Shown here piece by piece: positions 8,658 through 16,927 of a stretch of DNA of 64,000 nucleotides. Position 1 is the first letter of the stretch. The number at the start of each line of letters is the position of its first letter. Source of the DNA: Eoetvoesia sp035555955 (lineage in GTDB: Bacteria > Pseudomonadota > Gammaproteobacteria > Burkholderiales > Burkholderiaceae_B); the NCBI RefSeq assembly GCF_035555955.1, contig NZ_DATMGA010000021.1:50267-114266 (forward strand), given 5' to 3'. The position numbers and the translations under genes were made by a program. The notes under the pieces are model-generated. The model did not search any database and was not told where the DNA came from. It saw only the letters and a program-made list of their open reading frames with translations.

Positions 8658-10046
8658 CTACAACTCCAAATCGGGTGTGGGGCTGAAATAACGCACGACG
8701 TTCAAAACCAGCGCCCCCAGCGAGCATACGATTGCCACCACCAGGCCCAGCATGGCGCCGTGCTCTGTGCTGATATGAAACGCCAGGGCGGTAAGCGCCG
8801 TTCCGAAACTTTGCCCGAAAACGCGCGTCGTGGCCTGCAGCCCGCCCGCGGCGCCGCTGCGTTTGCGCGGCGCCCCTATCAGCATAGCCCGATTGTTGGG
8901 GCTTTGGAAAAGTCCGAATCCCACGCCGCCCAGCAGCATGACGGCGCAAACCAGCGCAAAGCCGGCATCCACGGGCAGCACCGCCACCCATGCCAGCGCC
9001 GCCGTCATGCCGGCGGCGCCAATGCCGCACAAGACCGCAACCTTGTACTTGTCGGACAGCCGGCCCGCAATGGGGGCCATGCCCGCCACACCCACCGACC
9101 ACGCCCCCAGCAGCATGCCGATTTCCGCATAGCTGTGCCCCAGGACGTTCAGGAAATAAAAGGGCAAGGCCACGAAAGCCGCCATGGACGAGGCGTACAA
9201 GCAGAACGACGCCGCCACGGCATAGGCCACCGGCGTTATGCGCAGCAGGTCCAAAGGCACCAGGGGCGCTGTCTGGTCGCGCGAACGCCGGACCAGCGCC
9301 ACCGTGGCCAACGACGCCACCACGATGCACAGCAAGGCGTCCCAAAGCGCGGTGGCCAGCATGTCCAGGCCGATGATGAACAAGCCGAACACCAGCACGC
9401 TCAGCAGGCAGGCCCACCAATCGAAGCGATGCCTGGAGCGCGGCAGATCGGGCAGGAAGCGGATGCCGAAATACGACGCAACGCACATGGGCATGTAGAA
9501 CACAAACAGCCATGGCCACGAGGCGATCTGCAGGATGAAGGCGCCCACGGTGGGCCCCAGCACCGCCATGAGCCCCACCATCAGCGCATTGAGGCTGATG
9601 CCGAAGCCCATTTTGTTCATGGGATAAATGTTGCGCACCAGGCCGCCGAAAAGGGCCATCAGCATGGAAGACCCAAACCCCTGCACGACCCGCGCCGTCA
9701 GCAACACCGGAAACGACGGCGCAAAGGCGCAAGCCAGGGCCGCCAGCGTGAATACGCTCAGGCCAACCGTGAACACACGGCGAAACCCGATGCGCTCGGC
9801 AATGGAGGCGAACGGCAGCAGCGAAACGACCACCGCCAGGCTGTAGGCGATCATGACCCACATGATCCGGCTGGGCGAAACGTGCAGGTCGGCGGCCATG
9901 GCCGGCAAGGCCACATTGACCATGGTGGCGTCCAGGCAGACCACCGTCAGCACCAGCATCAAGGTGGTGACCGCCCAATGCCGCCTGGGGGCCTCCAGCC
10001 CATCGGGCAGCGGTTGCGTGCTGGGGCTGGGCGAAGGTGTTTGCAC
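8658..10046 (-). CDS. MFS drug exporter, DHA2 (EmrB/QacA) type
   Basis: The protein has 462 residues and about 14 predicted membrane helices. DHA2 motifs are visible: LDATMVNVALPAMAADL in helix 1, IGFRRVFTVGLSVFTLAAL after helix 2, and the motif C-like helix with LLTARVVQGFGSSMLMALFGG. These are proton-driven exporters of amphipathic drugs or metabolites in the inner membrane. The start is a GTG at 10046, separated by one base from the glmU stop, so translation is probably coupled to glmU. No EmrA-like adaptor is nearby. An N-terminal proline/serine-rich tail of about 25 residues is cytoplasmic. Substrate unknown. Confidence 0.88.
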   Translation of the reverse strand: MQTPSPSPSTQPLPDGLEAPRRHWAVTTLMLVLTVVCLDATMVNVALPAMAADLHVSPSRIMWVMIAYSLAVVVSLLPFASIAERIGFRRVFTVGLSVFTLAALACAFAPSFPVLLTARVVQGFGSSMLMALFGGLVRNIYPMNKMGFGISLNALMVGLMAVLGPTVGAFILQIASWPWLFVFYMPMCVASYFGIRFLPDLPRSRHRFDWWACLLSVLVFGLFIIGLDMLATALWDALLCIVVASLATVALVRRSRDQTAPLVPLDLLRITPVAYAVAASFCLYASSMAAFVALPFYFLNVLGHSYAEIGMLLGAWSVGVAGMAPIAGRLSDKYKVAVLCGIGAAGMTAALAWVAVLPVDAGFALVCAVMLLGGVGFGLFQSPNNRAMLIGAPRKRSGAAGGLQATTRVFGQSFGTALTALAFHISTEHGAMLGLVVAIVCSLGALVLNVVRYFSPTPDLEL

Positions 10047-10047
10047 G

Positions 10048-11418
10048 TTATTTTTTCTTAACGGGACGCTGCCATCCGGCTATGGTTTTCTGGGCAGTGC
10101 GAGAAATGGTCAGTTGCCCGGCCGGCGCATCCTTGGTAAGCGTGGTGCCCGCGCCCAGGGTTGCGCCCCGGCCGACGGTGACCGGCGCGACCAATTGGGA
10201 GTCGGAACCAATGAACGCATCGTCCTCGATGGTGGTTTGGAATTTGTTGACGCCGTCGTAGTTGCAGGTAATGGTGCCGGCGCCGATATTGACGCGCGCG
10301 CCCACATGCGCATCGCCGATATAGGCCAGGTGATTGGCCTTGGAGCCTTCGCCCAGGCTGCTTTTTTTGATTTCGACGAAATTGCCCACATGGGCCTGGT
10401 CGCCGATGTCGGCCCCCGGACGCAAGCGCGCGTAAGGCCCGATGCGGGCGTATTCGCCCACCACGGCGTCCTGGATATGGCTGAAGGCCTCGATGTGCGT
10501 GCCGGCGCCGATGCGCGCGTCGCGCACGACGCAATGCGGGCCGATGCGCACCCCGTCGGCCAGGACCACCCGGCCTTCGAACACGCAGCCGGCGTCGATG
10601 AACACATCGCGCCCGCACTCCAGCGTTCCGCGCAAATCGAAGCGGGCCGGATCGGCCAGCGTCACGCCCTGTTCAAGCTGCCGGCGCGCCAGTTCGCCCT
10701 GCCAGATGCGTTCGAGCTGGGCCTGCTGCACCCGGCTGTTGACGCCCAGGGTTTCCCAGCCCTCGTCGGCCTGGGCCGCATTGACGGGCACGCCGTCCTG
10801 TACCGCCAGGCCCACCACGTCGGTCAGATAATATTCGCCCTGGGCGTTCTGATTGTCGATGCGCGACAGCCAGTCCTTGAGCCGCGCCGTGGGCGCGACC
10901 AGGATGCCGGTATTGACCTCGGCGATGGCTCGCTCGGCATCGCTGGCGTCTTTGTGCTCGACGATGCGCACGACCTGGCCCTGCGCATTGCGCACGATGC
11001 GTCCGTAGCCGCTGGGGTCGGCCAGCGTTTCGGTAAGCACCGCCATGCCGCCGGCGCGCGCCTGCAGCAGCCGGGTAAGCGTTTGGGGCTGCACCATGGG
11101 CACGTCGCCATACAGCACCAGCGTGGCGTCGTCGCGCCCGTCTTCGAGCAATTGCGGCACGGCCTGCTGCACGGCATGGCCGGTGCCCTGCTGCGGGCTT
11201 TGCAGGACGAACTGCACGCCGTCATGGTGGGCGAAAGCCCCCTGCACGCGCTCGGCGCCATGCCCCACGACCACCACCACGCGGTCGGGATCCAGCGGCC
11301 GGGCGTTGTCCAGGACATGGGCCAGCATGGGCTTGCCCGCGATGGGGTGCAGCACCTTGGGCAGATCGGATTGCATGCGCTTGCCCAGGCCAGCGGCCAA
11401 AATCACTATGTTCAGCAT
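10048..11418 (-). CDS. glmU: Bifunctional UDP-GlcNAc pyrophosphorylase / GlcN-1-P N-acetyltransferase
   Basis: GlmU acetylates glucosamine-1-phosphate and couples it to UTP, giving UDP-GlcNAc. From the ATG at 11418 it has 456 residues, the family size; an upstream in-frame start at 11478 would add 20 unrelated residues. The uridylyltransferase domain (1-230) begins MLNIVILAAGLGKRM with the nucleotide-binding loop and PKVLHPIAGKPML. The left-handed beta-helix acetyltransferase domain (250-450) shows hexapeptide repeats such as IGPHCVV, IGAGTHI, IGPYARL, VGARVNIGAGTITCNYDG and LGAGTTL. It works one step downstream of glmS, 5 kb away, with phosphoglucosamine mutase elsewhere. The exporter gene starts 1 bp after it. 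Confidence 0.98.
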   Translation of the reverse strand: MLNIVILAAGLGKRMQSDLPKVLHPIAGKPMLAHVLDNARPLDPDRVVVVVGHGAERVQGAFAHHDGVQFVLQSPQQGTGHAVQQAVPQLLEDGRDDATLVLYGDVPMVQPQTLTRLLQARAGGMAVLTETLADPSGYGRIVRNAQGQVVRIVEHKDASDAERAIAEVNTGILVAPTARLKDWLSRIDNQNAQGEYYLTDVVGLAVQDGVPVNAAQADEGWETLGVNSRVQQAQLERIWQGELARRQLEQGVTLADPARFDLRGTLECGRDVFIDAGCVFEGRVVLADGVRIGPHCVVRDARIGAGTHIEAFSHIQDAVVGEYARIGPYARLRPGADIGDQAHVGNFVEIKKSSLGEGSKANHLAYIGDAHVGARVNIGAGTITCNYDGVNKFQTTIEDDAFIGSDSQLVAPVTVGRGATLGAGTTLTKDAPAGQLTISRTAQKTIAGWQRPVKKK

Positions 11419-11541
11419 TCGACTCGTCAAATAAAAAGAAAAGGAAACCGCGGCGGCGCCATGCGCACTGTACGGCAAGCGCCGCCTAATATATATACGG
11501 CATACGTACGAGGCATGCGGCGCGCGCCCGGCAATTCGGCT

Positions 11542-12246
11542 TTACGAAGAACGCGGCTTGGCGGCGGCGCGTTTGCGCGGCGCCGTCTTGCGGGCCGATG
11601 CCGGCCTGGCCGGCTTCGCAGCGGGCGATTTTACGGCAGCCTGCCCCATATTGCCGGCGCTCTTGGCCACGGCGGCGGCCTGCTCGGCCAGCGGCGCGGC
11701 GGCAGCCTGCACGGCCTCGGCGCTTTGCAAGGTTGCGGCCGCCAATGTGTTGAACTGGTTTTGCAGCAGGTTCCACCAGCCTTGGCCCTGCTCCGCCCCG
11801 GACGCCCCTGCCGCCGCGCCGGAGGAGGGGCCGGCATTTTCGTGCACGGACTTGATCTTGGCCTGGCCCGACGGCTTCAGGCCCAGCACGACTTCCAGCG
11901 GCGAAGGGCCTTCGGCCGCGTCTTCGGCATGCGGCACGACCGCGAAAGACTTGAGGGTGGCAATGGTGGCGCGCTGCACCTCGAGGCCCTGGATGGTGCT
12001 GGTAAGCATGGAAAGGCTCATGTGCAGCCAGTTTTCGACGGCGCGCATTTCGGAGATCCGGCGATCCAGGTCTTCGAGGCTCATGGGCGCGGCGGCAATG
12101 CCGGCGCCAGTGAGGGCGCCGGAGCTGGACAGGCCCTGCCAGGCCTGGCGCATCATTTCCATGCTGGCAAGCAGCGGATTCTGCCCCAGTTCGCCCGCCT
12201 GACCAAAACCGGGCAAGACGAAGGGATTGGTGTTTTGCGTAGTCAT
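11542..12246 (-). CDS. phaM: PhaM-type polyhydroxyalkanoate granule regulatory protein
   Basis: From the ATG at 12246, preceded by AGGAG, the protein has 234 residues. The N-terminal half carries the family core (MEMMRQAWQGLSSSG, then LDRRISEMRAVENWLHMSLSMLT and IQGLEVQRATIATLKSF). The middle is alanine-rich, and the last 25 residues are a lysine/arginine/alanine/proline tail (TAPRKRAAAKPRSS) like the DNA-binding tail of Ralstonia PhaM. PhaM activates PHB synthase and tethers granules to the nucleoid. A generic phasin is the alternative, but the basic tail and the core favour PhaM. No pha synthesis genes are in the window. It is divergent from the DUF3717 gene. Confidence 0.75.
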   Translation of the reverse strand: MTTQNTNPFVLPGFGQAGELGQNPLLASMEMMRQAWQGLSSSGALTGAGIAAAPMSLEDLDRRISEMRAVENWLHMSLSMLTSTIQGLEVQRATIATLKSFAVVPHAEDAAEGPSPLEVVLGLKPSGQAKIKSVHENAGPSSGAAAGASGAEQGQGWWNLLQNQFNTLAAATLQSAEAVQAAAAPLAEQAAAVAKSAGNMGQAAVKSPAAKPARPASARKTAPRKRAAAKPRSS

Positions 12247-12332
12247 GCTGGCTCCTGGGGTTCGGGTTAAACAAGTGCACGCAGCCGATGGTGTAAGCTT
12301 AAACTGAACCACGCCCCATCGTCTAATTCATC

Positions 12333-12560
12333 ATGCAAAACTCGTACACGCTGGCCGACCTGGAAGCCGCCATCAACTATTGGCGCGCACGCCTGCCCTC
12401 GCAAGGCGAGGCGCTTTGCCTGTGCGCTCCGGCAAGCGCGCTGGCCGAACCTTATGCGCTGATGATCTTCAATGCCCGGCCCGCCATCGAACAGCACGAG
12501 CTCTCGCCCGGCGCCCTGGAGGCGCTGGCCGAGTGGCATCGGGCGCAGGCCGGCTCGTAA
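12333..12560 (+). CDS. Small DUF3717-like protein
   Basis: This 75-residue soluble protein reads MQNSYTLADLEAAINYWRAR then LCLCAPASALAEPYALMIF, a pattern I recall for the DUF3717 family of Burkholderiales. No signal peptide, membrane segment or catalytic motif is visible. It is divergent from phaM and convergent with the Nudix gene, whose stop lies 13 bp away. Function unknown. Confidence 0.65.
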   Translation: MQNSYTLADLEAAINYWRARLPSQGEALCLCAPASALAEPYALMIFNARPAIEQHELSPGALEALAEWHRAQAGS

Positions 12561-12573
12561 GCGGCAAGTCGGC

Positions 12574-13398
12574 TCAGGCCGCGGCGTGGTTCTGGCGCAG
12601 GCAATCCAGCACCACCAGTTCGGCCTCCAGGGTGAACTGCCCGTCGCAGGCCAGCTCCCACACCCGCTCGATCGGCATGGCGCAAATCTCGCTGACCTCG
12701 CCGTCCTGGTTGCTAGGCACGACGGCGCTGTCCAGCACGCACTCGCTGACCAGCACGTCCTCGACCTGATACCCTTCGGGCAGGCGCCTGTGCATGCGCA
12801 GTATCGTGCGCAGCGGCGTGCGGCGGGCCATGTCGGCGGGCTGCAGGCCCGCTTCTTCGTTGCTCTCGCGCAACAAGGAATCGTCGTGACTTTCGCCCGC
12901 GGCCGACAGGCCGCCGGCCAGGGTGTCCCACATGCCGGGGTCAGTGGACTTGCTTTGCGCGCGCCGCGCTATCCATAAATGCCCCTCGAGGGTCCAGGCA
13001 TTGAAATGCACGGCCGTGGTCAACAGGCCCAAAGGACGCAGCGCGGCCCGTTCGATGACGCCCAGGCGGCGGCCCTCGCCGATGACGTCGAGCAGTTCGC
13101 CGCGCCAGCCGCGCAGGCAGCCCGCATCGCGCAGCACATGCGCCGCGTTTTCCAGAACTTTGTTCAGCGAAAGACGCAAGGCCGGATCGGCGCAGACATG
13201 CACAGCCTCGGGTTCGATGACGACGCCAGGCTGGCCGCCCAGGGCGCGCGTGGCCTTGGCCGTGATCCAGCCCGACACGCGCCCCGCCACGGTAAGGGGA
13301 CGGGACCCCAAAGGCGGGAGATTCTGAGTGCGCTTTATAAGTTGTTGATAACGCTTGTCAATGGCGAGCATCAACGATGGAGCTAGGGCTGGCTTCAT
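12574..13398 (-). CDS. Nudix hydrolase with N-terminal DUF4743-like domain
   Basis: From the ATG at 13398 the protein has 274 residues; a GTG at 13428 is an alternative start, and neither has a clear ribosome-binding site. The Nudix box is complete at residues 163-185: GLSAAGE, then RESNEEAGL, matching Gx5Ex7REUxEExGU. The N-terminal 120 residues resemble the DUF4743 region found in plant and fungal thiamine-pyrophosphate-processing Nudix enzymes and their bacterial relatives, with GWITAKATRALGG and RLGVIERAALRPLGLLT near 43 and 111. It should hydrolyse a nucleoside-diphosphate-linked or related pyrophosphate in the cytoplasm. The substrate is not determinable here. Confidence 0.82.
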   Translation of the reverse strand: MKPALAPSLMLAIDKRYQQLIKRTQNLPPLGSRPLTVAGRVSGWITAKATRALGGQPGVVIEPEAVHVCADPALRLSLNKVLENAAHVLRDAGCLRGWRGELLDVIGEGRRLGVIERAALRPLGLLTTAVHFNAWTLEGHLWIARRAQSKSTDPGMWDTLAGGLSAAGESHDDSLLRESNEEAGLQPADMARRTPLRTILRMHRRLPEGYQVEDVLVSECVLDSAVVPSNQDGEVSEICAMPIERVWELACDGQFTLEAELVVLDCLRQNHAAA

Positions 13399-13457
13399 GG
13401 CGCAATTGTAGATTAAAAGCATGCGCACCCGCCTGACGTATACTAAAACACTTTAGC

Positions 13458-13510
13458 CGGCAGAATAGTTATTAACCCACTATAGCGGCATGTTCGCTAT
13501 AATTCTGCCG
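13458..13510. promoter_or_regulatory. Nested inverted repeats with consensus -10 upstream of the cytochrome oxidase cluster
   Basis: CGGCAGAAT (13458-13466) pairs with ATTCTGCCG (13502-13510), and inside it TATAGCG (13481-13487) pairs with CGCTATA (13495-13501). A consensus TATAAT -10 hexamer sits at 13498-13503, overlapping both right arms. This is about 150 bp upstream of coxB and probably is the promoter with an overlapping operator. No good -35 was found, which fits activator dependence. Confidence 0.5.
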
Positions 13511-13660
13511 TCTCGTAGTCATTAAATCGAGCAGGCAGTTTGAGGCGTTCGTTAGTTTACAGCCTGCCATCCAATCATATGTGCATTCCCCAAAGGCTTC
13601 TTGAACGATGCTTGATTCAAGTCAACATTTGGTGAAAGCACACCGTATTTCGAGGTCAGC

Positions 13661-14821
13661 ATGAAGAAGTTGAGAGGGGTGCTGGGGACTGGCTCATTGC
13701 TCTTTGCAAGCGCCGCCGGTGCACAGTTAAAAGATATGCCTGGAGGCCCCAGGGTCAATCAGCTCAATCTCCACGAGGGGGTTACGCCGATTGCACATGA
13801 CATCATGTGGCTGCACTGGATGATGCTCATTATCTGTACCATCATTTTCGTTGGTGTGTTCGGGGTAATGCTGTATTCCATCGTCATGCACCGCAAGTCG
13901 CGGCACCCGGTTCCGTCCAAGTTCCACGAGCACATGGGCATCGAAGTCGCCTGGACCATCATCCCCTTCATCATCGTCATCGCCATGGCCCTGCCGGCCA
14001 CCCGCACCGTCGTGGCCATGAAAGACACCTCCAGTTCCGACCTGACCATCAAGGTCACCGGCTATCAATGGCAGTGGGGCTACGAGTACATCGACGGCCC
14101 CGCCAGCGGCGTCCACTTCCTTTCCACCTTGTCCACCCCGCGTGAACAGATCATGGGCAAAGCCCCGCGCGATCAGTTCTACCTGATGGAAGTCAACAAG
14201 GAACTGGTCGTTCCCGTCAACAAGAAAGTCCGCATCGTGCTGACCGCCGCCGACGTCATCCACGCCTGGTTCGTCCCCGAGCTGGGCGTCAAGCAAGACG
14301 CCATTCCCGGCTTCCTGCGCGACACCTGGTTCCGCGCCGAAAAAACCGGCACCTACCGCGGCCAATGCGCCGAGCTCTGCGGCAAAGACCACGCTTTCAT
14401 GCCCATCGTCGTCAAGGTCGTTTCTCAGGCCGACTTCGAAAAATGGGCCGCCGAACAGAAAAAGGCGCTTGCCAGCGCCGCCGACGACCCCACGAAAACC
14501 TGGACCAAGCAAGACCTGATGGCCCGCGGCGAAAAGGTATTCGCCAGCAACTGCGTGGCCTGCCACCAGGCCAACGGCAAAGGGCTGCCCGGCACCTTCC
14601 CCGCCCTCGATGGCGACGCGAAGTTCGTGCTTGCCCCCATGAAGGGCCAAATCCTTACCGTGTTGAACGGCCATCCCGGCACTGCCATGGCCGCCTGGCG
14701 CGATCAGCTGAACGACGTCGAGATCGCCTCGGTCATCACCTATACCCGCAATGCCTGGAGCAATGCCGGCAAAGGTCCCGACCCTGTCGTCCAGCCATCC
14801 AACGTCACGGCCTTGCGCTAA
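13661..14821 (+). CDS. coxB: Cytochrome c oxidase subunit II with fused cytochrome c domain (caa3-type)
   Basis: Subunit II accepts electrons through CuA and passes them to haem a. The protein has 386 residues with a signal peptide (cleavage near GAQ, 21-24), two membrane helices at about 50-75 and 95-120, and a periplasmic cupredoxin domain with an HAWFVPELG histidine near 201 and CuA ligands C236, C240, H244 and M247 in CAELCGKDHAFM. A C-terminal class I cytochrome c domain has its haem motif C298-VA-C301-H302, so this is a caa3-type enzyme. It is the first gene of the cluster, after a 230-bp leader with dyads. The next gene, ctaD, starts 89 bp later. Confidence 0.96.
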   Translation: MKKLRGVLGTGSLLFASAAGAQLKDMPGGPRVNQLNLHEGVTPIAHDIMWLHWMMLIICTIIFVGVFGVMLYSIVMHRKSRHPVPSKFHEHMGIEVAWTIIPFIIVIAMALPATRTVVAMKDTSSSDLTIKVTGYQWQWGYEYIDGPASGVHFLSTLSTPREQIMGKAPRDQFYLMEVNKELVVPVNKKVRIVLTAADVIHAWFVPELGVKQDAIPGFLRDTWFRAEKTGTYRGQCAELCGKDHAFMPIVVKVVSQADFEKWAAEQKKALASAADDPTKTWTKQDLMARGEKVFASNCVACHQANGKGLPGTFPALDGDAKFVLAPMKGQILTVLNGHPGTAMAAWRDQLNDVEIASVITYTRNAWSNAGKGPDPVVQPSNVTALR

Positions 14822-14910
14822 GCCGGCCCATGCGCGCATAGAAAAATTCACAAGTTTTTGTCGGAGGGGCGCCGCAGGCGCCGCCCCGGTCAAGTAGGAA
14901 GGAGTCCATC

Positions 14911-16512
14911 ATGAGCAGTATTACTGCCGATCACGTCCCTGCCAGCCAAGGACACGATGACCACGCCCACGCCATGCCGCACGGTTGGCGCCGCTGGCTG
15001 TTCGCCACCAATCACAAAGACATCGGGACGATGTACCTCATCTTCTCGCTGTTCATGCTGTTCGAAGGCGGCACGCTGGCCTTGCTGCTGCGCACCGAGC
15101 TCTTTGAGCCCGGCCTGCAGTTCTTCCAGCCTGAACTGTTCAACCAGTTCACCACCATGCACGGCCTCATCATGATCTTCGGGGCCATCATGCCGGCCTT
15201 CGTGGGCTTTGCCAACTGGATGGTTCCGCTGCAGATCGGCGCCTCCGACATGGCGTTCGCCCGCATGAACAACTTCAGCTTCTGGCTGCTGCCCGTCGGC
15301 GCCATCCTGTTCACGGCATCGTTCTTCGTGCCCGGCGGCGCCAACGCTGCGGGCTGGACCATGTACGCGCCGCTGTCCCTGCAAATGGGCATCGGCATGG
15401 ACTTCGCCATCTTCGGCGTGCACGTCCTGGGCGCTTCGTCCATCATGGGCGCGATCAACATCATCGTCACCATCCTGAACATGCGCGCTCCCGGCCTGAC
15501 CATGATGAAGATGTCGCTGTTCTGCTGGTGCTGGCTCATTACCGCCTACCTGCTCATCGCGGTCATGCCCGTTCTGGCCGCGGCCGTCACCATGCTGCTG
15601 ACCGACCGCCACTTCGGCACCACGTTCTTCAATGCGGCCGGCGGCGGCGACCCCGTCCTGTTCCAGCACGTGTTCTGGTTCTTCGGGCACCCCGAGGTCT
15701 ACATCATGATTCTGCCGGCGTTCGGCATTGTCTCGGCCATCGTTCCCGCCTTCGCCCGCAAGCGCCTGTTCGGCTATTCGTCCATGGTTTACGCCGTGGC
15801 CGCCATCGCCATCCTGTCCTTCCTGGTCTGGGCCCACCACATGTTCTCCACCGGCATGCCCGTCACCGGCCAGTTGTACTTCATGTACGCCACCATGCTC
15901 ATCTCCATTCCCACGGGCGTGAAGATCTTCAACTGGGTGGCCACCATGTGGCGCGGTTCGCTCACGTTCGAAACCCCCATGCTGTTCGCCATCGGGTTCA
16001 TCTTCGTGTTCACCATCGGCGGCTTCACCGGCCTGATCGTGGCCGTCGCCCCCATCGACATCGCGGTGCACGACACCTACTACGTGGTGGCGCACTTCCA
16101 CTACGTGCTGGTGGCCGGCTCGCTGTTCGCGCTGTTCGGCGGTGCCTACTACTGGCTGCCCAAATGGACGGGCCGCATGTACGACGAGCGCCTGGGCAAA
16201 TGGCACTTCTGGTCGACCATGATCTCGTTCAACGTCACCTTCTTCCCCATGCACTTCCTGGGCCTGGCCGGCATGCCTCGACGCTATGCCGACTACGCGG
16301 CGCAATTCACCGACTTCCACCAGGTGGCCACCATCGGCGCCTTCTGGTTCGGCCTGTCGCAACTGCTGTTCGTCTATGTCGTGCTGAAGGCCTACTCGGG
16401 CCGCGGCGAGATCGCCCCCGCCAAACCCTGGGAAGGCGCTGAAGGCCTGGAATGGACGGTGCCCTCCCCGGCTCCGTTCCACACCTTCGTGACGCCGCCC
16501 ACAGTAAAGTAA
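14911..16512 (+). CDS. ctaD: Cytochrome c oxidase subunit I
   Basis: Subunit I carries haem a and the haem a3-CuB centre, reduces O2 to water and pumps protons. The protein has 533 residues, 12 helices and a strong AGGAAGGAG site. Landmarks are TNHKDIGTMY near 32, HGLIMIF (haem a ligand) near 86, FGHPEVYI containing the CuB-site histidine and pump glutamate near 258, AHHMF (CuB ligands) near 310, TDRHFGT, and VVAHFHYVL (haem a3 and haem a ligands) near 393. All catalytic ligands are present. It is embedded between coxB and a short assembly peptide. Confidence 0.98.
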   Translation: MSSITADHVPASQGHDDHAHAMPHGWRRWLFATNHKDIGTMYLIFSLFMLFEGGTLALLLRTELFEPGLQFFQPELFNQFTTMHGLIMIFGAIMPAFVGFANWMVPLQIGASDMAFARMNNFSFWLLPVGAILFTASFFVPGGANAAGWTMYAPLSLQMGIGMDFAIFGVHVLGASSIMGAINIIVTILNMRAPGLTMMKMSLFCWCWLITAYLLIAVMPVLAAAVTMLLTDRHFGTTFFNAAGGGDPVLFQHVFWFFGHPEVYIMILPAFGIVSAIVPAFARKRLFGYSSMVYAVAAIAILSFLVWAHHMFSTGMPVTGQLYFMYATMLISIPTGVKIFNWVATMWRGSLTFETPMLFAIGFIFVFTIGGFTGLIVAVAPIDIAVHDTYYVVAHFHYVLVAGSLFALFGGAYYWLPKWTGRMYDERLGKWHFWSTMISFNVTFFPMHFLGLAGMPRRYADYAAQFTDFHQVATIGAFWFGLSQLLFVYVVLKAYSGRGEIAPAKPWEGAEGLEWTVPSPAPFHTFVTPPTVK

Positions 16513-16521
16513 ACTAAGCCC

Positions 16522-16635
16522 ATGACACCCGAGCAACGCCGCCGCAACCGCAACACCGGACTCATCCTGGCCGCAATCGTCATTGCGATCCTGGCTTGGT
16601 CTTTCGTGCGCGGCAGCGCCATTCTTACCAGCTAG
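16522..16635 (+). CDS. Cytochrome oxidase small assembly-type peptide (37 aa)
   Basis: A 37-residue frame begins ATG at 16522, 9 bp after ctaD. It has a basic N-terminus (MTPEQRRRNRNTG) and one membrane helix (LILAAIVIAILAWSFV). A single-pass peptide of this kind is found at the same place in Burkholderiales oxidase operons and is annotated there as a small assembly protein. Its function is not experimentally clear to me. In related genomes it is normally followed by ctaG/cox11, which is missing here. Confidence 0.75.
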   Translation: MTPEQRRRNRNTGLILAAIVIAILAWSFVRGSAILTS

Positions 16636-16645
16636 GCAGGTTTCC

Positions 16646-16870
16646 ATGAGCGACGACATCCGTCAACTTGCGCAGCGCAAGCTCAATTTCTTCCAGACAC
16701 TCAAGGCAGTGGCGTGGGGGTTTCTGGGCGTGCGCAAGGGCAAGGATTATCAGCAGGACATCTCCAGCCTGAATCCCGTGCATCTCATCATCGCCGCGCT
16801 CATCGCCACCCTGGTTTTCGTGCTGGCCCTCATCATGGTTGCCCGCTGGTTCATCGGCCACGCGGTCTAA
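16646..16870 (+). CDS. DUF2970 membrane protein of the oxidase cluster
   Basis: The 74-residue protein starts at the ATG at 16646, 10 bp after the small peptide. Residues 1-35 are amphipathic (QRKLNFFQTLKAVAWGFLGVR), followed by DYQQDISSLNPVHLI and one membrane helix (IIAALIATLVFVLALIMVARWFI). This matches DUF2970, a betaproteobacterial family located between ctaG and ctaE. A role in oxidase assembly is inferred from context only. Confidence 0.8.
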   Translation: MSDDIRQLAQRKLNFFQTLKAVAWGFLGVRKGKDYQQDISSLNPVHLIIAALIATLVFVLALIMVARWFIGHAV

Positions 16871-16927
16871 CGGCTTACTCTTTCAGTATCGTATAGTCAG
16901 TTCAATAATTCGTTTCAGGAGATCAAC

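Noticed and set aside
7419..10061. Very long plus-strand open frame (880 codons) opposite the glycosyltransferase and exporter genes
   Set aside because: Its translation is rich in His, Arg, Gln and Gly with no domain, and both minus-strand genes are clear family members. It is a GC-bias shadow.
9853..12270. Long plus-strand open frame opposite glmU and phaM
   Set aside because: Low-complexity Gly/Ala/His sequence lying antisense to glmU, whose motifs are unmistakable.
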